From assembly GCF_900112195.1 (NCBI RefSeq), contig NZ_FOKR01000011.1:1-64000 (forward strand): DNA of 64,000 nucleotides, written 5' to 3'. Below the pieces are notes generated by a model. That model was given only the letters and a program-made list of their open reading frames with translations, did no database searches and was not told where the DNA came from. Both the position numbers and the translations under genes were made by a program. Below, piece by piece: positions 7,951 to 17,198 of this stretch. The DNA comes from Butyrivibrio sp. YAB3001 (GTDB lineage: Bacteria; Bacillota; Clostridia; Lachnospirales; Lachnospiraceae). The stretch's first letter is position 1. Each line of letters begins with the position of its first letter.

Positions 7951-8649
7951 ATGCAACTGGAATTACAGAATATCAGGAAGTCTTACGGAGAGGGGGCAAG
8001 CCGTATAGAAGTTCTCAAGGATATAAGCCTAAGCGTTGAAAAAGGCGACTTTGTGGTGCTTCTTGGGCCATCAGGTTCCGGTAAGTCAACTCTTTTAAAT
8101 ATTATTGGGGGAATCGACAATGCTGATTCCGGCAAAATTATAATCAGAGAAAAAAGTATGTCTGATATGAATGAAAAAGCTCTCACTGAGTACAGAAGAG
8201 AGCATCTTGGATATATTTTTCAGATGTACAATCTTATACCCAATCTGACAGTCAGGGAAAATATCGAGGTTGGGGCATATCTTTCTAAAAATCCACTAAA
8301 TATCGATGAAATAATAGAAGTTTTGGGGCTTAAAGAGCATCAAAATAAGATTCCAAGTCAGCTCTCCGGTGGTCAGCAGCAAAGATGCGCTATAGGCAGA
8401 GCTATCGTTAAAAATCCCGATATCCTTTTATGTGATGAGCCTACGGGAGCACTTGATTACAATACATCCAAGGAAATTCTTGCGCTTATCGAAGAAGTCA
8501 ATCAGAAGTATGGAAATACAGTGATCATGGTCACACACAATGATGCCATCAAGAATATGGCTGATTTTGTGGTGAAATTAAGGGATGGAGTGATCAGAAA
8601 AAGTTACAGAAATGAAGTAAAACAAACAGCTGCAGAGCTTGACTGGTAA
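7951..8649 (+). CDS. ABC transporter ATPase, MacB/LolD type
   Basis: A 232-residue nucleotide-binding subunit. Walker A is GPSGSGKST near residue 40, the signature is LSGGQQQRCAIGRA, Walker B is ILLCDEPTGALD and the H-loop is MVTHND. The sequence is closest to the MacB/LolD/FtsE branch, which pairs with FtsX-like permeases for lipoprotein, peptide or toxin export rather than import. It is followed 11 bases later by such a permease. Position after iron-type operators suggests iron-linked expression; the substrate is unknown. Confidence 0.9.
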   Translation: MQLELQNIRKSYGEGASRIEVLKDISLSVEKGDFVVLLGPSGSGKSTLLNIIGGIDNADSGKIIIREKSMSDMNEKALTEYRREHLGYIFQMYNLIPNLTVRENIEVGAYLSKNPLNIDEIIEVLGLKEHQNKIPSQLSGGQQQRCAIGRAIVKNPDILLCDEPTGALDYNTSKEILALIEEVNQKYGNTVIMVTHNDAIKNMADFVVKLRDGVIRKSYRNEVKQTAAELDW

Positions 8650-8660
8650 AGGAGCAGGAA

Positions 8661-10982
8661 ATGAAAAATCCGTTAAATAAAAGGCTCCTTAAGGAACTTA
8701 CAGGGGATATCGGAAAATATATAGTTATTTTTATCTTACTTGTTTTATCAATTGGCTTTGTCTCCGGCTTTTTGGTTGCAGGGGAGAGCATGATAAAGGC
8801 CTATAATGAGGGCTTTGAAAAATACAATGTTGAGGATGGGAATTTTCGGACAGAAGATAGACTGACAGATTCGCAGAAAGAACGGATCGAGAGAAAGAAG
8901 GTCTCGGTATTTGAGAATTTTTATGTTGAGAAGGAATTCGACAACAATACAAAGCTAAGAATATATGGAAACAGGGAAGAAGTGGATAAAGTCTGCCTGA
9001 TGGAAGGAAGACTGCCACAGGAGCTTTTGGAAATAGCAATAGACAGAATGTATGCGGATAATAACAAGCTTAGTGTTGGAGATACATTGGTTTCTGATGG
9101 CAAAAGCTATAGCATTGTGGGACTTGTGGCACTATCGGACTACAGTGCTCTTTTTTACAGTAATAACGATATGATGTTTGATTCTTCAGCTTTTGGTGTT
9201 GCCGTTATCTCAGATAAACAGTTCAAAGAGTATTCAAGCGAAGAAATTCAGTACAACTATTCATGGATTTATGATAATAAGCCTGAATCTGAAGAAGAGG
9301 AAAAAGAAGTTTCCGATGATCTAATGGAATCAATTGCGAAGAACGTTACTCTTGAGAATTTTGTGCCCGGATATTTAAATCAGTCTATTATTTTTGCAGG
9401 GGATGACCTGGGAAAAGATAAGGCTATGATGTCAGTTCTTTTGTATATCATTATTATCATCATTGCATTTGTTTTTGGTGTTACGATAAACAATACGATT
9501 CATAAAGAAGCGACTGTTATTGGTACACTTCGCGCGTCGGGATATACGAAAAATGAACTTATAAGGCACTATATGGCAATGCCACTGATAGTAACGCTTA
9601 TAGCGGCTTTTATCGGCAATGTCATGGGGTATACGTTTTTTAAAGATTTGTGCGTAGCAATGTATTATGGAAGCTATTCACTTCCAACCTATGTGACGGT
9701 GTGGAGCGCGGAAGCTTTTTTGAAGACCACAATAATTCCGATGGTGATAATGCTTGTAATTACGTATTTTATTTTAAAGAAAAAACTTGCGTTAAGCCCA
9801 CTTAAACTGATCAAGCATGATCTGTCAGGTAAAAAGCAAAAATCTGCAATTGCATTGAATAAACGCATAAGATTTTTTGACAGGTTCAGAATTCGTATTC
9901 TTATACAGAATAAGAGTAGTTACATTATTCTTTTTGCAGGACTTCTATTTGCAAATATGCTTCTTTTCTTTGGAATGATGCTGCCTCCGCTTCTTATACA
10001 CTATCAGAACACAATAACGGAGACGATGCTGGCAAAACATATTTATCTGTTGCAGATACCTGCCGGAGCAGTGGATTCAGACGATGAGATGTCTGCAGCA
10101 ATATCCTATGTCTTTTTACAGGGAAAGATAACAAGCAACAATAAGACGGCTGAGAAGTTTTCTGCAACCAGCTTGAAAACCACGGGAAGTGATGGAAGCA
10201 GAGTTGAGGAAGTGACACTATATGGAATAAAAGAAAATAGCAGGTATATTCAGGCTGATTTTGATGAAAAAACAGTTCTTGTTTCATCATCCTATGCAGA
10301 TAAGTATGAACTGGAAAAAGGCGATGTAATAACGCTAAAAGAGCCATACGAGGATAGGTATTATGGCTTTAAGGTGACGGGAATATATGACTATGATGGC
10401 GGAATTGCGGTGTTTATGAGCCAGAAGCATCTAAATGATGTAATGGGGATGAGTGAGGAGTTCTTCTCAGGCTATTTCTCAGATACGGAAATAACTGATA
10501 TTGAGAGCAAGTATATCGGAACAACCGTTGACGAGGAATCACTTACCAGAGTGTCAAGACAGCTAATGATCTCTATGGGAAATCTTATGTATATGGTGGA
10601 TGGTTTCTCTGTGATCATGTTCATTGTTCTCATATATCTTTTGTCAAAGCTTATTATTGAAAGAAATGTTCAGTCCATTTCCATGGCCAAGATTCTTGGT
10701 TATTCGAAAAAAGAAATTGCAAAGCTTTATATTGTACCCACTGCGTTAGTGGTTGTTGTTTCACTTCTTATCTCATATCCAATCTTGTCTTACGTGATGG
10801 TTGCTATATTCAGGATGATGTTAAAGCAGATGATGAGCGGCTGGATGGTCATATGGCTTGATCCGGGAGTGTACGTAAAAATGTTCCTTATGGGGATAAT
10901 CACCTACGCTGTTGTTGCTGTTTTGGAGTACAGGAGAATTGGTAAGATTCCGATGAGCGAAGCACTTAAAAACGTGGAGTGA
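8661..10982 (+). CDS. FtsX-like ABC transporter permease
   Basis: A 773-residue membrane protein with an N-terminal helix (residues ~18-38), a large extracytoplasmic domain (~40-255), three helices (~260-375), another helix near 420-440, a second extracytoplasmic domain (~450-640), then three helices to the end. This is the double FtsX (PF02687) layout of long MacB-like exporters. The cytoplasmic loops GTLRASGYTKNELIRHYMA and MAKILGYSKKEIAKLYIVP match the FtsX coupling helix. It partners the ATPase just upstream. Confidence 0.88.
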   Translation: MKNPLNKRLLKELTGDIGKYIVIFILLVLSIGFVSGFLVAGESMIKAYNEGFEKYNVEDGNFRTEDRLTDSQKERIERKKVSVFENFYVEKEFDNNTKLRIYGNREEVDKVCLMEGRLPQELLEIAIDRMYADNNKLSVGDTLVSDGKSYSIVGLVALSDYSALFYSNNDMMFDSSAFGVAVISDKQFKEYSSEEIQYNYSWIYDNKPESEEEEKEVSDDLMESIAKNVTLENFVPGYLNQSIIFAGDDLGKDKAMMSVLLYIIIIIIAFVFGVTINNTIHKEATVIGTLRASGYTKNELIRHYMAMPLIVTLIAAFIGNVMGYTFFKDLCVAMYYGSYSLPTYVTVWSAEAFLKTTIIPMVIMLVITYFILKKKLALSPLKLIKHDLSGKKQKSAIALNKRIRFFDRFRIRILIQNKSSYIILFAGLLFANMLLFFGMMLPPLLIHYQNTITETMLAKHIYLLQIPAGAVDSDDEMSAAISYVFLQGKITSNNKTAEKFSATSLKTTGSDGSRVEEVTLYGIKENSRYIQADFDEKTVLVSSSYADKYELEKGDVITLKEPYEDRYYGFKVTGIYDYDGGIAVFMSQKHLNDVMGMSEEFFSGYFSDTEITDIESKYIGTTVDEESLTRVSRQLMISMGNLMYMVDGFSVIMFIVLIYLLSKLIIERNVQSISMAKILGYSKKEIAKLYIVPTALVVVVSLLISYPILSYVMVAIFRMMLKQMMSGWMVIWLDPGVYVKMFLMGIITYAVVAVLEYRRIGKIPMSEALKNVE

Positions 10983-11049
10983 TAGAACTGGTGCGACATT
11001 TGGAAATAATTGTTATGGCGAATACGAGAAATTTTATCAATTAGTCAGA

Positions 11050-11102
11050 TTGACTGCATTGGGGGGAGATGATAATATCTTTACTGTTAGCAAATGCTAA
11101 CC
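11050..11102 (+). promoter_or_regulatory. Promoter with iron-type operator
   Basis: TTGACT (11050-11055) and TAATAT (11073-11078) have a 17-base spacer, and the palindrome GTTAGCAAATGCTAACC (11086-11102) covers the expected transcription start. The geometry is the same as at feoA (4910-4963), which argues that both are controlled by one repressor. Confidence 0.65.
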
Positions 11103-11145
11103 ATAAAACACAGATATGAGGCTCTTGGAGCCGGGAGGAGAAATT

Positions 11146-12381
11146 ATGAAGAAAAAGATTTGCGCCATTGTGCTTAGCGGAATCATGCTTTCAATGGTTG
11201 GATGCGGAAGTTCGAATGAAGTGCCTGCGGAGGGGGAGACTTCAGAAGAAAAAGAAGTAACAGAGACAGCAGAAAGCTCAGAGGAACAGGAAGCTGCACA
11301 GGAACAGACAACAGTGGAAGAGAGCGAAGTTGCTCTTGCAGCAGCACTTGATCCAAATACAGAATATGTTTTTGGAACTGCCACTTTATCCTATGCTGAT
11401 TTTTACAGTGGAGATGTATCAAGCACAGATTCCTATGACGCTGTATCTTCTGCTACTTCCAAGAAGTATGAGATATTTGAAAATATGGCAACAGACTACG
11501 TTGATGAGACAACAAATGCAGAGGGTTACCATATCACCGGAGTTAAAAATGTAAATGTTGCCGTTCCTGCTGATAAGGTTGAAGAGTATGAGAAGCTCAA
11601 CGATAGCTTTGTCAAGGCAGATGCTCAGCCTGCACAGTACAAGATTGTATCAGTTGAAAATGGAGCTGCAAGCTATTCAGAAACAGTTCTTAATGTAGTT
11701 GATACAGTAGAAGATGCAGAGGTTGAACTTCTGACAGGTTCTAACTGGGGGGATTATCAGCTCAACATAAAAGAAACTTCTACAGCATACCTTAGAAATA
11801 CAAGAGAAGATGAAGGCTTTGCAGTAAGCGGCGCTGTTCAGGGTGTTATTGTAGAGACCGAATCAGGAATCAAGGTAGGTATGGAGTACCTCCAGAGCGT
11901 TTGGGTACAGCCTTATGAAATTTCTTTTAACATCGAAGCAGACAATTCCCACAATAAGAGAGTTGTATTCGATAATTTGGCTGAGCTCTCAAAGCTTGAA
12001 AAAGAAAACATTGTGTCAGTAACTTACATCAATCAGAATGACGCTTATGTTTACAAATTTGCTCCTACATATGTAAAGCCTGTATATCGTGATGTAACTG
12101 TTACAGGAAAACCTGATGCAGAAAAGGTTACCTTTACTCTTAGTGAGATTCCTGAAGGCCTTGAGAATCCGGGACTTACAGTTACCTATATCGTAGGTGA
12201 AGGACATGATTCTGTAAGAACAGTTATTTTTGATGGAGCCCTGACAGAGGGTGAAACTTCAGTAAATCTTGATGCTGAGGCTTTTGCAGAAGCAACAGCT
12301 GACAAGTCACAGGAAGGAAGTTACACCGCAGTTATTACAAGTGATAACTATGCGAATGTAGCTGTTACGGTGGAAGAATGA
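11146..12381 (+). CDS. Tp47-like lipoprotein
   Basis: A 411-residue lipoprotein with a lipobox at MVGCGSS and an acidic, Glu/Thr-rich linker. The segment FGTATLSYADFYSGDV followed by YDAVSSATSKK resembles the N-terminal domain of Treponema pallidum Tp47 (YATLSYADYWAGEL, FDAVSRATH), a penicillin-binding lipoprotein whose physiological role is unsettled. Beta-sandwich domains probably make up the C-terminal part (residues ~330-411). ATG 11146 follows GGGAGGAG. The stop overlaps the next start (ATGA), so it is translated with the flavinylated membrane protein and shares its iron-type promoter. Confidence 0.65.
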   Translation: MKKKICAIVLSGIMLSMVGCGSSNEVPAEGETSEEKEVTETAESSEEQEAAQEQTTVEESEVALAAALDPNTEYVFGTATLSYADFYSGDVSSTDSYDAVSSATSKKYEIFENMATDYVDETTNAEGYHITGVKNVNVAVPADKVEEYEKLNDSFVKADAQPAQYKIVSVENGAASYSETVLNVVDTVEDAEVELLTGSNWGDYQLNIKETSTAYLRNTREDEGFAVSGAVQGVIVETESGIKVGMEYLQSVWVQPYEISFNIEADNSHNKRVVFDNLAELSKLEKENIVSVTYINQNDAYVYKFAPTYVKPVYRDVTVTGKPDAEKVTFTLSEIPEGLENPGLTVTYIVGEGHDSVRTVIFDGALTEGETSVNLDAEAFAEATADKSQEGSYTAVITSDNYANVAVTVEE

Positions 12382-13454
12382 TCATTGTTTTCGCTTTGTT
12401 TATAGTACTTTCATTTGTGCTCATATCAGGCGATACGCTAAGAAAACATCCGCTCCCATTTTATTTGGGAGCGGCTTTACTATGCGCAGTTTCTTTGGCA
12501 CTTCGGGCTTTGGGAATTTATAATTTCACATATTCAGGTATTGTGGCAGGGGCACTTTTTATACCTGTGATGTATGCAGGAGTTTTTCCACCCGGAAGTT
12601 TTGGCGCCAAAAAACTTATGCCGGTAAGAGCGCAGCTTTCTATAATAGGAGGCACTTTTGCAATAGAGCACAGTCTGGCTTATCTGGATGTGACTATCAA
12701 GCGTGCATTTTCTAATCTGGGAAATGCAAATGCTGTGTTATCGCTTTTGATTTCAATAGCTTTACTTGCAGTGATGCTTCCGCTTTTTATTACTTCTTTT
12801 AAATTTATCCGTAAAAAGATGGATGGAAAAAAATGGAAGAAATTGCAGAGAATGGCATATGCTTTTTATGCATTAATGTATGTTCATGTTCTTATATTTA
12901 TGCTTCCCAAAGCAATAGGCGGAGTAGCAGGTTATGTGGAAAAGGTCGCAATATACTCATTTTTGTTCATTACATATCTTTTTTGCAGGATATATAGGGA
13001 AGCCTTTAAGAATGACAAGAAAACTATGGTTAAAAGGCAGATGCTATCTACTGTAGGGATTTTGACCGTATCTTTAATGTTCTTTATTTCAGTGAGCCTT
13101 ACTAATCATAGCCAGGCAAAGAAAAATGAGGCAATGCCTGATGTGGAAGACGCTGCCGGTGAAGTTTTGCTTGAGGAAAAGAAGGCAGATGGCGTGTATT
13201 ATGGCGAAGGAATGGGAAACAACGGAAAGATTGGTGTAGAAGTAACCCTTTCTGACGGACAGATCAAAAAGATAGAGATAGTAAAATTTCCTGATGATGA
13301 AGATTATTTTGATATAAATACAGATGGCGCCAAGATGATACAGAGTATGATCGAAGCTCAGAAAAGTGATGTTGATACAATTTCCGGCGCCACATATTCT
13401 TCTATGGGCGTGATAGATGCAGTGGAAGATGCGCTTTCCGATGCACAGGATTAA
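12378..13454 (+). CDS. Ferric-reductase-like membrane protein with FMN-binding domain
   Basis: A 358-residue protein. The first ~230 residues hold about seven membrane helices with histidines such as IEHSLAYL and MYVHVLIFML, like the haem-binding ferric reductase-like domain. The C-terminal ~90 residues (from DGVYYGEGMG) form an extracytoplasmic FMN_bind domain, and DTISGATYSSMG carries the S/T-G-A-T-x-S flavinylation motif that accepts covalent FMN. Such proteins carry electrons across the membrane to outside acceptors. With the Tp47-like partner and an iron-type operator, reduction of external Fe(III) before Feo uptake is plausible (inference). Confidence 0.75.
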   Translation: MIIVFALFIVLSFVLISGDTLRKHPLPFYLGAALLCAVSLALRALGIYNFTYSGIVAGALFIPVMYAGVFPPGSFGAKKLMPVRAQLSIIGGTFAIEHSLAYLDVTIKRAFSNLGNANAVLSLLISIALLAVMLPLFITSFKFIRKKMDGKKWKKLQRMAYAFYALMYVHVLIFMLPKAIGGVAGYVEKVAIYSFLFITYLFCRIYREAFKNDKKTMVKRQMLSTVGILTVSLMFFISVSLTNHSQAKKNEAMPDVEDAAGEVLLEEKKADGVYYGEGMGNNGKIGVEVTLSDGQIKKIEIVKFPDDEDYFDINTDGAKMIQSMIEAQKSDVDTISGATYSSMGVIDAVEDALSDAQD

Positions 13455-13607
13455 TGGAATGGTTATTCTATGAGCTTGTTATATGATAATAAGAGCCTTT
13501 TAGCGTAATTCTTTATGATAATTTTAGAATTATAAGGGATGGAGCATAGTAAAATAGAAAGATGGGGTGTATTTATATTCATTTTTCTATTAAGGAGAGC
13601 TATCTGT

Positions 13608-14873
13608 ATGGATGTTTCATCATTGAATATTGATCAGGAATTGTTGGAGCGTATAAATCCTGTGTTTAATACTGCGAAAATGACATTGTTTCAGCTGGCA
13701 GCCACAGGAGATCAGGATGCAATAAATATCGCTGATAAGCTGGGACTTACGCTTGAGGGTACACAAGGGGAGATGGATGCAGAGGAACTTCTCCTTAATT
13801 CAATCGTGCTTGAGACAAGATTTCGCACAATTGGAGCGATGGCTGAAAAGACGGATTTTGCTACAAAGGTTGATATGCCTTGCGGATATACTCCAAGGGC
13901 AATCGATTTTTCTAAAAAGGGCATAAATTATGTGGGGCTTGACCTTCCTGCAGCAATTACTGAGGGAAAAGATGCTATCACAGGTCTTATAGAAGCTGAT
14001 AAGCGCAAATTTGTGCGTTTTGAGGGTGTTGATGCAACGAATTATGATTCGCTAAAAAAGGTATTTGATGAAATCAAAGGTGAAGTGTGCATTACTACTG
14101 AAGGCCTTCTTATGTACTTTACCGATTCAGAGACAGGAGAGCTCTGCGATAATATCAGACGAATCCTGGATTCTCATGGAGGATGCTGGCTAATGGCTGA
14201 TCCTGAGACAGCGCTTCAGTATGTGATGACTGCCCAGGCAATCTATGGAGACAGATTCATGGAGATAATGCTTAAGGGCAAGAAGCGTGCGCAGGATAAA
14301 TCCGATGTGGAAGTGTCATCAAGGACGCTTGTTATTGATCCATCAGATCCTAAGCAGAACATGGAAAATGCAATGGCGTTTCTTGCAAGCCACGGACTTA
14401 AGGCAGAGAGACTTATTGTAGGTGATTACGTTCCTGAACTTAAGAGCCTGAAAAACGCTACTTCTTCACAGATTGAGATGATAAAAGAAGCAATGCAGAA
14501 ATTTGCCTATTGGAAAATTACACCAATAGAGGAAATACAGATTGATACTAAAGAAGCAAAGTGTGAGAATTTTGACCTGAGAGCAGAGTTTAAACGTGAT
14601 AGCCTGACACTTCATCTGTGCGGAAGACTTGATACATTGTCTTCGCCGGGATTGTTGGCATTGTACGAGAAGACAGTGGGAATATTCACAATTGAGGAAG
14701 CAGTTGTTGACTGCTCTGAACTTGAGTATATTTCTTCTGCCGGACTCAGGGTTCTTTTGATTATGCAAAAGAGATGTAAGCGCGGTGTGACACTTACAGA
14801 TATCAATGATAATATCAGAGAAATTCTTGAACAGACAGGGTTTGATTCAATATTAAATATTCAGGATACGTAA
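13608..14873 (+). CDS. LCM-type methyltransferase fused to a STAS domain
   Basis: A 421-residue fusion. Residues ~1-300 resemble the class I SAM-dependent leucine carboxyl methyltransferase (LCM) group: DMPCGYTPRAIDFSKKGINY is the SAM-binding loop and TTEGLLMYFTD the post-motif. Residues ~330-421 are a STAS domain of the SpoIIAA anti-anti-sigma type, with ISSAGLRVLLIMQKR containing the serine phosphorylated in that family. The start at ATG 13608 has AAGGAGAG. Methylation output gated by a phospho-switch is an inference. A terminator follows. Confidence 0.7.
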   Translation: MDVSSLNIDQELLERINPVFNTAKMTLFQLAATGDQDAINIADKLGLTLEGTQGEMDAEELLLNSIVLETRFRTIGAMAEKTDFATKVDMPCGYTPRAIDFSKKGINYVGLDLPAAITEGKDAITGLIEADKRKFVRFEGVDATNYDSLKKVFDEIKGEVCITTEGLLMYFTDSETGELCDNIRRILDSHGGCWLMADPETALQYVMTAQAIYGDRFMEIMLKGKKRAQDKSDVEVSSRTLVIDPSDPKQNMENAMAFLASHGLKAERLIVGDYVPELKSLKNATSSQIEMIKEAMQKFAYWKITPIEEIQIDTKEAKCENFDLRAEFKRDSLTLHLCGRLDTLSSPGLLALYEKTVGIFTIEEAVVDCSELEYISSAGLRVLLIMQKRCKRGVTLTDINDNIREILEQTGFDSILNIQDT

Positions 14874-14899
14874 AAAGAGGCTTAGAGCCTCTTTTTTTC
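14872..14899 (+). terminator. Terminator after the methyltransferase-STAS gene
   Basis: AAAAAGAGGCT and AGCCTCTTTTT flank a TAG loop and the right arm runs into a stretch of T, a typical rho-independent terminator directly at the stop codon. Confidence 0.85.
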
Positions 14900-15037
14900 T
14901 TGACCTATAAACGCTGGGATGAAATAATAACGATAATATACATATGCAGGATGGTGGGAACGCAGTATGCAGAACATCCGATGAAATCATTTTTTGGCTT
15001 TTATATCATTTATATGCGGCACCTAAAGGAGTATGAA

Positions 15038-15856
15038 ATGATACAGGACATCTATCCAAGTAAACTTAATAATTCGTTTGTTAATTGTGATATCAGTGAT
15101 GCTGATTTTTTGCTGGTGTTTGATAATGAAGGAAGAATACTGATCAAGGATAATGCGGACGAACTTATTTTTTTAACAGGAAAAGACCTTGATGAAAACA
15201 AGGCAGTATATCTTTTTTCGATAGATGAAACAAGATATTTCCTTAGATTTGGAGATGAGGCTTTTTCAAAGGAAGGCTTCGGCTATTATTCAATAAGGGA
15301 TATCCGTGATAAAGATTCAGGGTACGGCGTTTTTGCCGCGTTTACAGGCTATCATTTATGGAAATGGTACGATGACAATAAGTTTTGCGGTAAGTGCGGT
15401 CATCACCTTGAACTTGATGGTAAAGAAAGAGCTATGAGATGCCCTGAATGCGGGAATATAATATATCCAAGAATAAATCCGGCTGTGATAGTCGGAGTGA
15501 CGAAGGGTGATAGTCTTTTGCTTACCAGATACAGAAGAGGCTATGGACATAATGCATTGGTGGCCGGATTTACTGAGATTGGAGAAACTCTTGAGGAAAC
15601 AGTTGCCAGAGAGGTTATGGAGGAAACAGGAATTTCTGTGAAAAATATCCGGTATTATAAGTCACAGCCATGGGGGATGGCTCAGGATATTTTGGTTGGC
15701 TTTTTCTGTGATGCTGAGGGCGAGGGAGAAATCCACATGGACGAGAATGAGCTCAAATATGCGGAATGGGTGAAAAGAGAGGATATTGAGCTTCAGCCCA
15801 ATAATCTGAGCCTCACCAATGAGATGATGAAAGTTTTCAAGGAAAGAATTGTATGA
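15038..15856 (+). CDS. nudC: NudC-like NAD+/NADH pyrophosphatase
   Basis: A 272-residue Nudix hydrolase with the NudC layout: an N-terminal domain, a four-cysteine zinc ribbon (CGKCGHH and CPECG), then the catalytic domain. The Nudix box is GFTEIGETLEETVAREVMEE, with the remaining TG to complete it. SQPWGMAQDILVGF corresponds to the SQPWPFPxS motif of NAD-specific members, partly changed. NudC removes NAD caps from RNA and hydrolyses NADH. I chose ATG 15038 after AAAGGA; the longer frame would begin inside the upstream terminator. Confidence 0.85.
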   Translation: MIQDIYPSKLNNSFVNCDISDADFLLVFDNEGRILIKDNADELIFLTGKDLDENKAVYLFSIDETRYFLRFGDEAFSKEGFGYYSIRDIRDKDSGYGVFAAFTGYHLWKWYDDNKFCGKCGHHLELDGKERAMRCPECGNIIYPRINPAVIVGVTKGDSLLLTRYRRGYGHNALVAGFTEIGETLEETVAREVMEETGISVKNIRYYKSQPWGMAQDILVGFFCDAEGEGEIHMDENELKYAEWVKREDIELQPNNLSLTNEMMKVFKERIV

Positions 15857-15870
15857 GAAAAGGGAACTGA

Positions 15871-16080
15871 ATCGATTTAGGATTTCTTTCTGCTATCTAT
15901 CTAGCCAATGAGTTTAAGGCTGATAAGAAAAAAGGAGTTGAATTCTTTATTAAGCTTGGAGAGATCGGCGGCTCTATGGATTATAATGATGCCATCGCGT
16001 ATACGGGACTTAAGTCTTCTTTCTCGGAAGATGTTATCCGTGAAGTGGGAGAGTATCTGGAGAATGAATTGGAATTATAA
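15871..16080 (+). pseudogene. M3-family oligoendopeptidase, C-terminal remnant
   Basis: In the frame ending at 16080, about 70 codons read LGFLSAIYLANEFKADKKKG followed by KLGEIGGSMDYNDAIAYTGL and a VGEYLENELEL ending, which resembles the final helices of oligoendopeptidase F-like M3 peptidases. The HExxH catalytic core is absent and there is no start. It is a leftover 3' end. Confidence 0.55.
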
Positions 16081-16109
16081 GTAACAATAGGAAACAGGAG
16101 TCGGATAGT

Positions 16110-16406
16110 AAAATAATAATTTCTGGCTCCTGTATTTATAGAACTGTATTAAGATTTCTCGTTGTATGTAATCTGCCACCGTCATTCCGTAATATGTTTT
16201 GAAGGCGCTTTTGAGTTTGGTTGTGCCCATACAAGCTATTTTTGATAACGAATCTATTGAAATCTTATCTGCATAGTGGTCATTGATATAAAGACCAAGG
16301 CTTCTGAGTAATTCCGCATCGGCGGAGGAAACGGTGGCTTTGGTCTTTTCATTTAGTTTTCTATGGTGTTCAAAGATAAGGCAGAGAGCTTCCCGGACTT
16401 TTTGAA
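16110..16406 (-). pseudogene. AraC-family regulator remnant
   Basis: On the minus strand the frame from about 16406 to 16110 contains LYINDHYADKISIDSLSKIA and MGTTKLKSAFKTYYGMTVAD, the first helix-turn-helix and linker helix of an AraC DNA-binding domain. The second helix-turn-helix and any start are missing. Together with the peptidase relic it fills the 15.86-16.5 kb gap. Confidence 0.6.
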
Positions 16407-16517
16407 AAAACTAAGGGATAAAGGGAAAATCATAATCTTAAGGATATCTTAAGGATGGCTTTAAGAAAACTTTTATTTGCGTTGCTACTATATGGAATGT
16501 AAGGAGGAGCAACACAA

Positions 16518-17198
16518 ATGGTTGATATGCTGGTTTTGGACAATGTAAATAAGGAGTATAAGGGAACGGTCGTTGTAAATGATCTGTCACTGAATATTAA
16601 AAAAGGAGAAGTGTTTGCACTTCTTGGCGCTAACGGAGCAGGGAAAACGACCACAATAAAAATGATTCTTGGGCTTACGAAGGCAAGCTCAGGAAAAATA
16701 GAGATTGATAACGCAGCGAAGATTGGATATTCTCCTGAAACACCATATTTTCCTGAATATCTCACAGCTATGGAAGTGATGAATTATTACGCTGGGGTAG
16801 AGGGCGATAAATCAAAGAAAGATAAGTCATATCTGCAAAGCCTTTTGGATATGACTGGATTATCTGATACGAAAATAAAAGTAAAGAATTATTCAAAGGG
16901 TATGATCCAGAGACTTGCACTTGCACAGGCGCTTATTTCCGACCCGGATATTCTGATCCTTGATGAACCGACAGCGGGTCTTGATGCACTTGGAAGAAAG
17001 CACAATCTTGAGCTCTTGAAAAGACTTAAAGAACAGGGAAAGACGATTATTATCAACTCCCACATATTGCATGATATTGAGGCTGTATGTGACAGAGGAG
17101 TAATAATGAAAAAAGGAAAAGTCATAGATACCTGGACTAAGGATGAAAGCAGCGAGAGTCTTGAAGATAAGTTTGTGAGGTTAGTGGGAGAGGAATGA
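16518..17198 (+). CDS. ABC transporter ATPase
   Basis: A 226-residue ATPase with Walker A GANGAGKTTT near residue 35, a signature YSKGMIQRLALAQAL, Walker B ILILDEPTAGLD and H-loop NSHI. The type (LSGGQ replaced by YSKGM) is that of the CcmA/NatA/bacitracin-exporter branch. A strong AAGGAGGAG site precedes ATG 16518. It overlaps the permease by four bases and forms a unit with the metallopeptidase-like gene and the two-component system that follow. Confidence 0.88.
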   Translation: MVDMLVLDNVNKEYKGTVVVNDLSLNIKKGEVFALLGANGAGKTTTIKMILGLTKASSGKIEIDNAAKIGYSPETPYFPEYLTAMEVMNYYAGVEGDKSKKDKSYLQSLLDMTGLSDTKIKVKNYSKGMIQRLALAQALISDPDILILDEPTAGLDALGRKHNLELLKRLKEQGKTIIINSHILHDIEAVCDRGVIMKKGKVIDTWTKDESSESLEDKFVRLVGEE

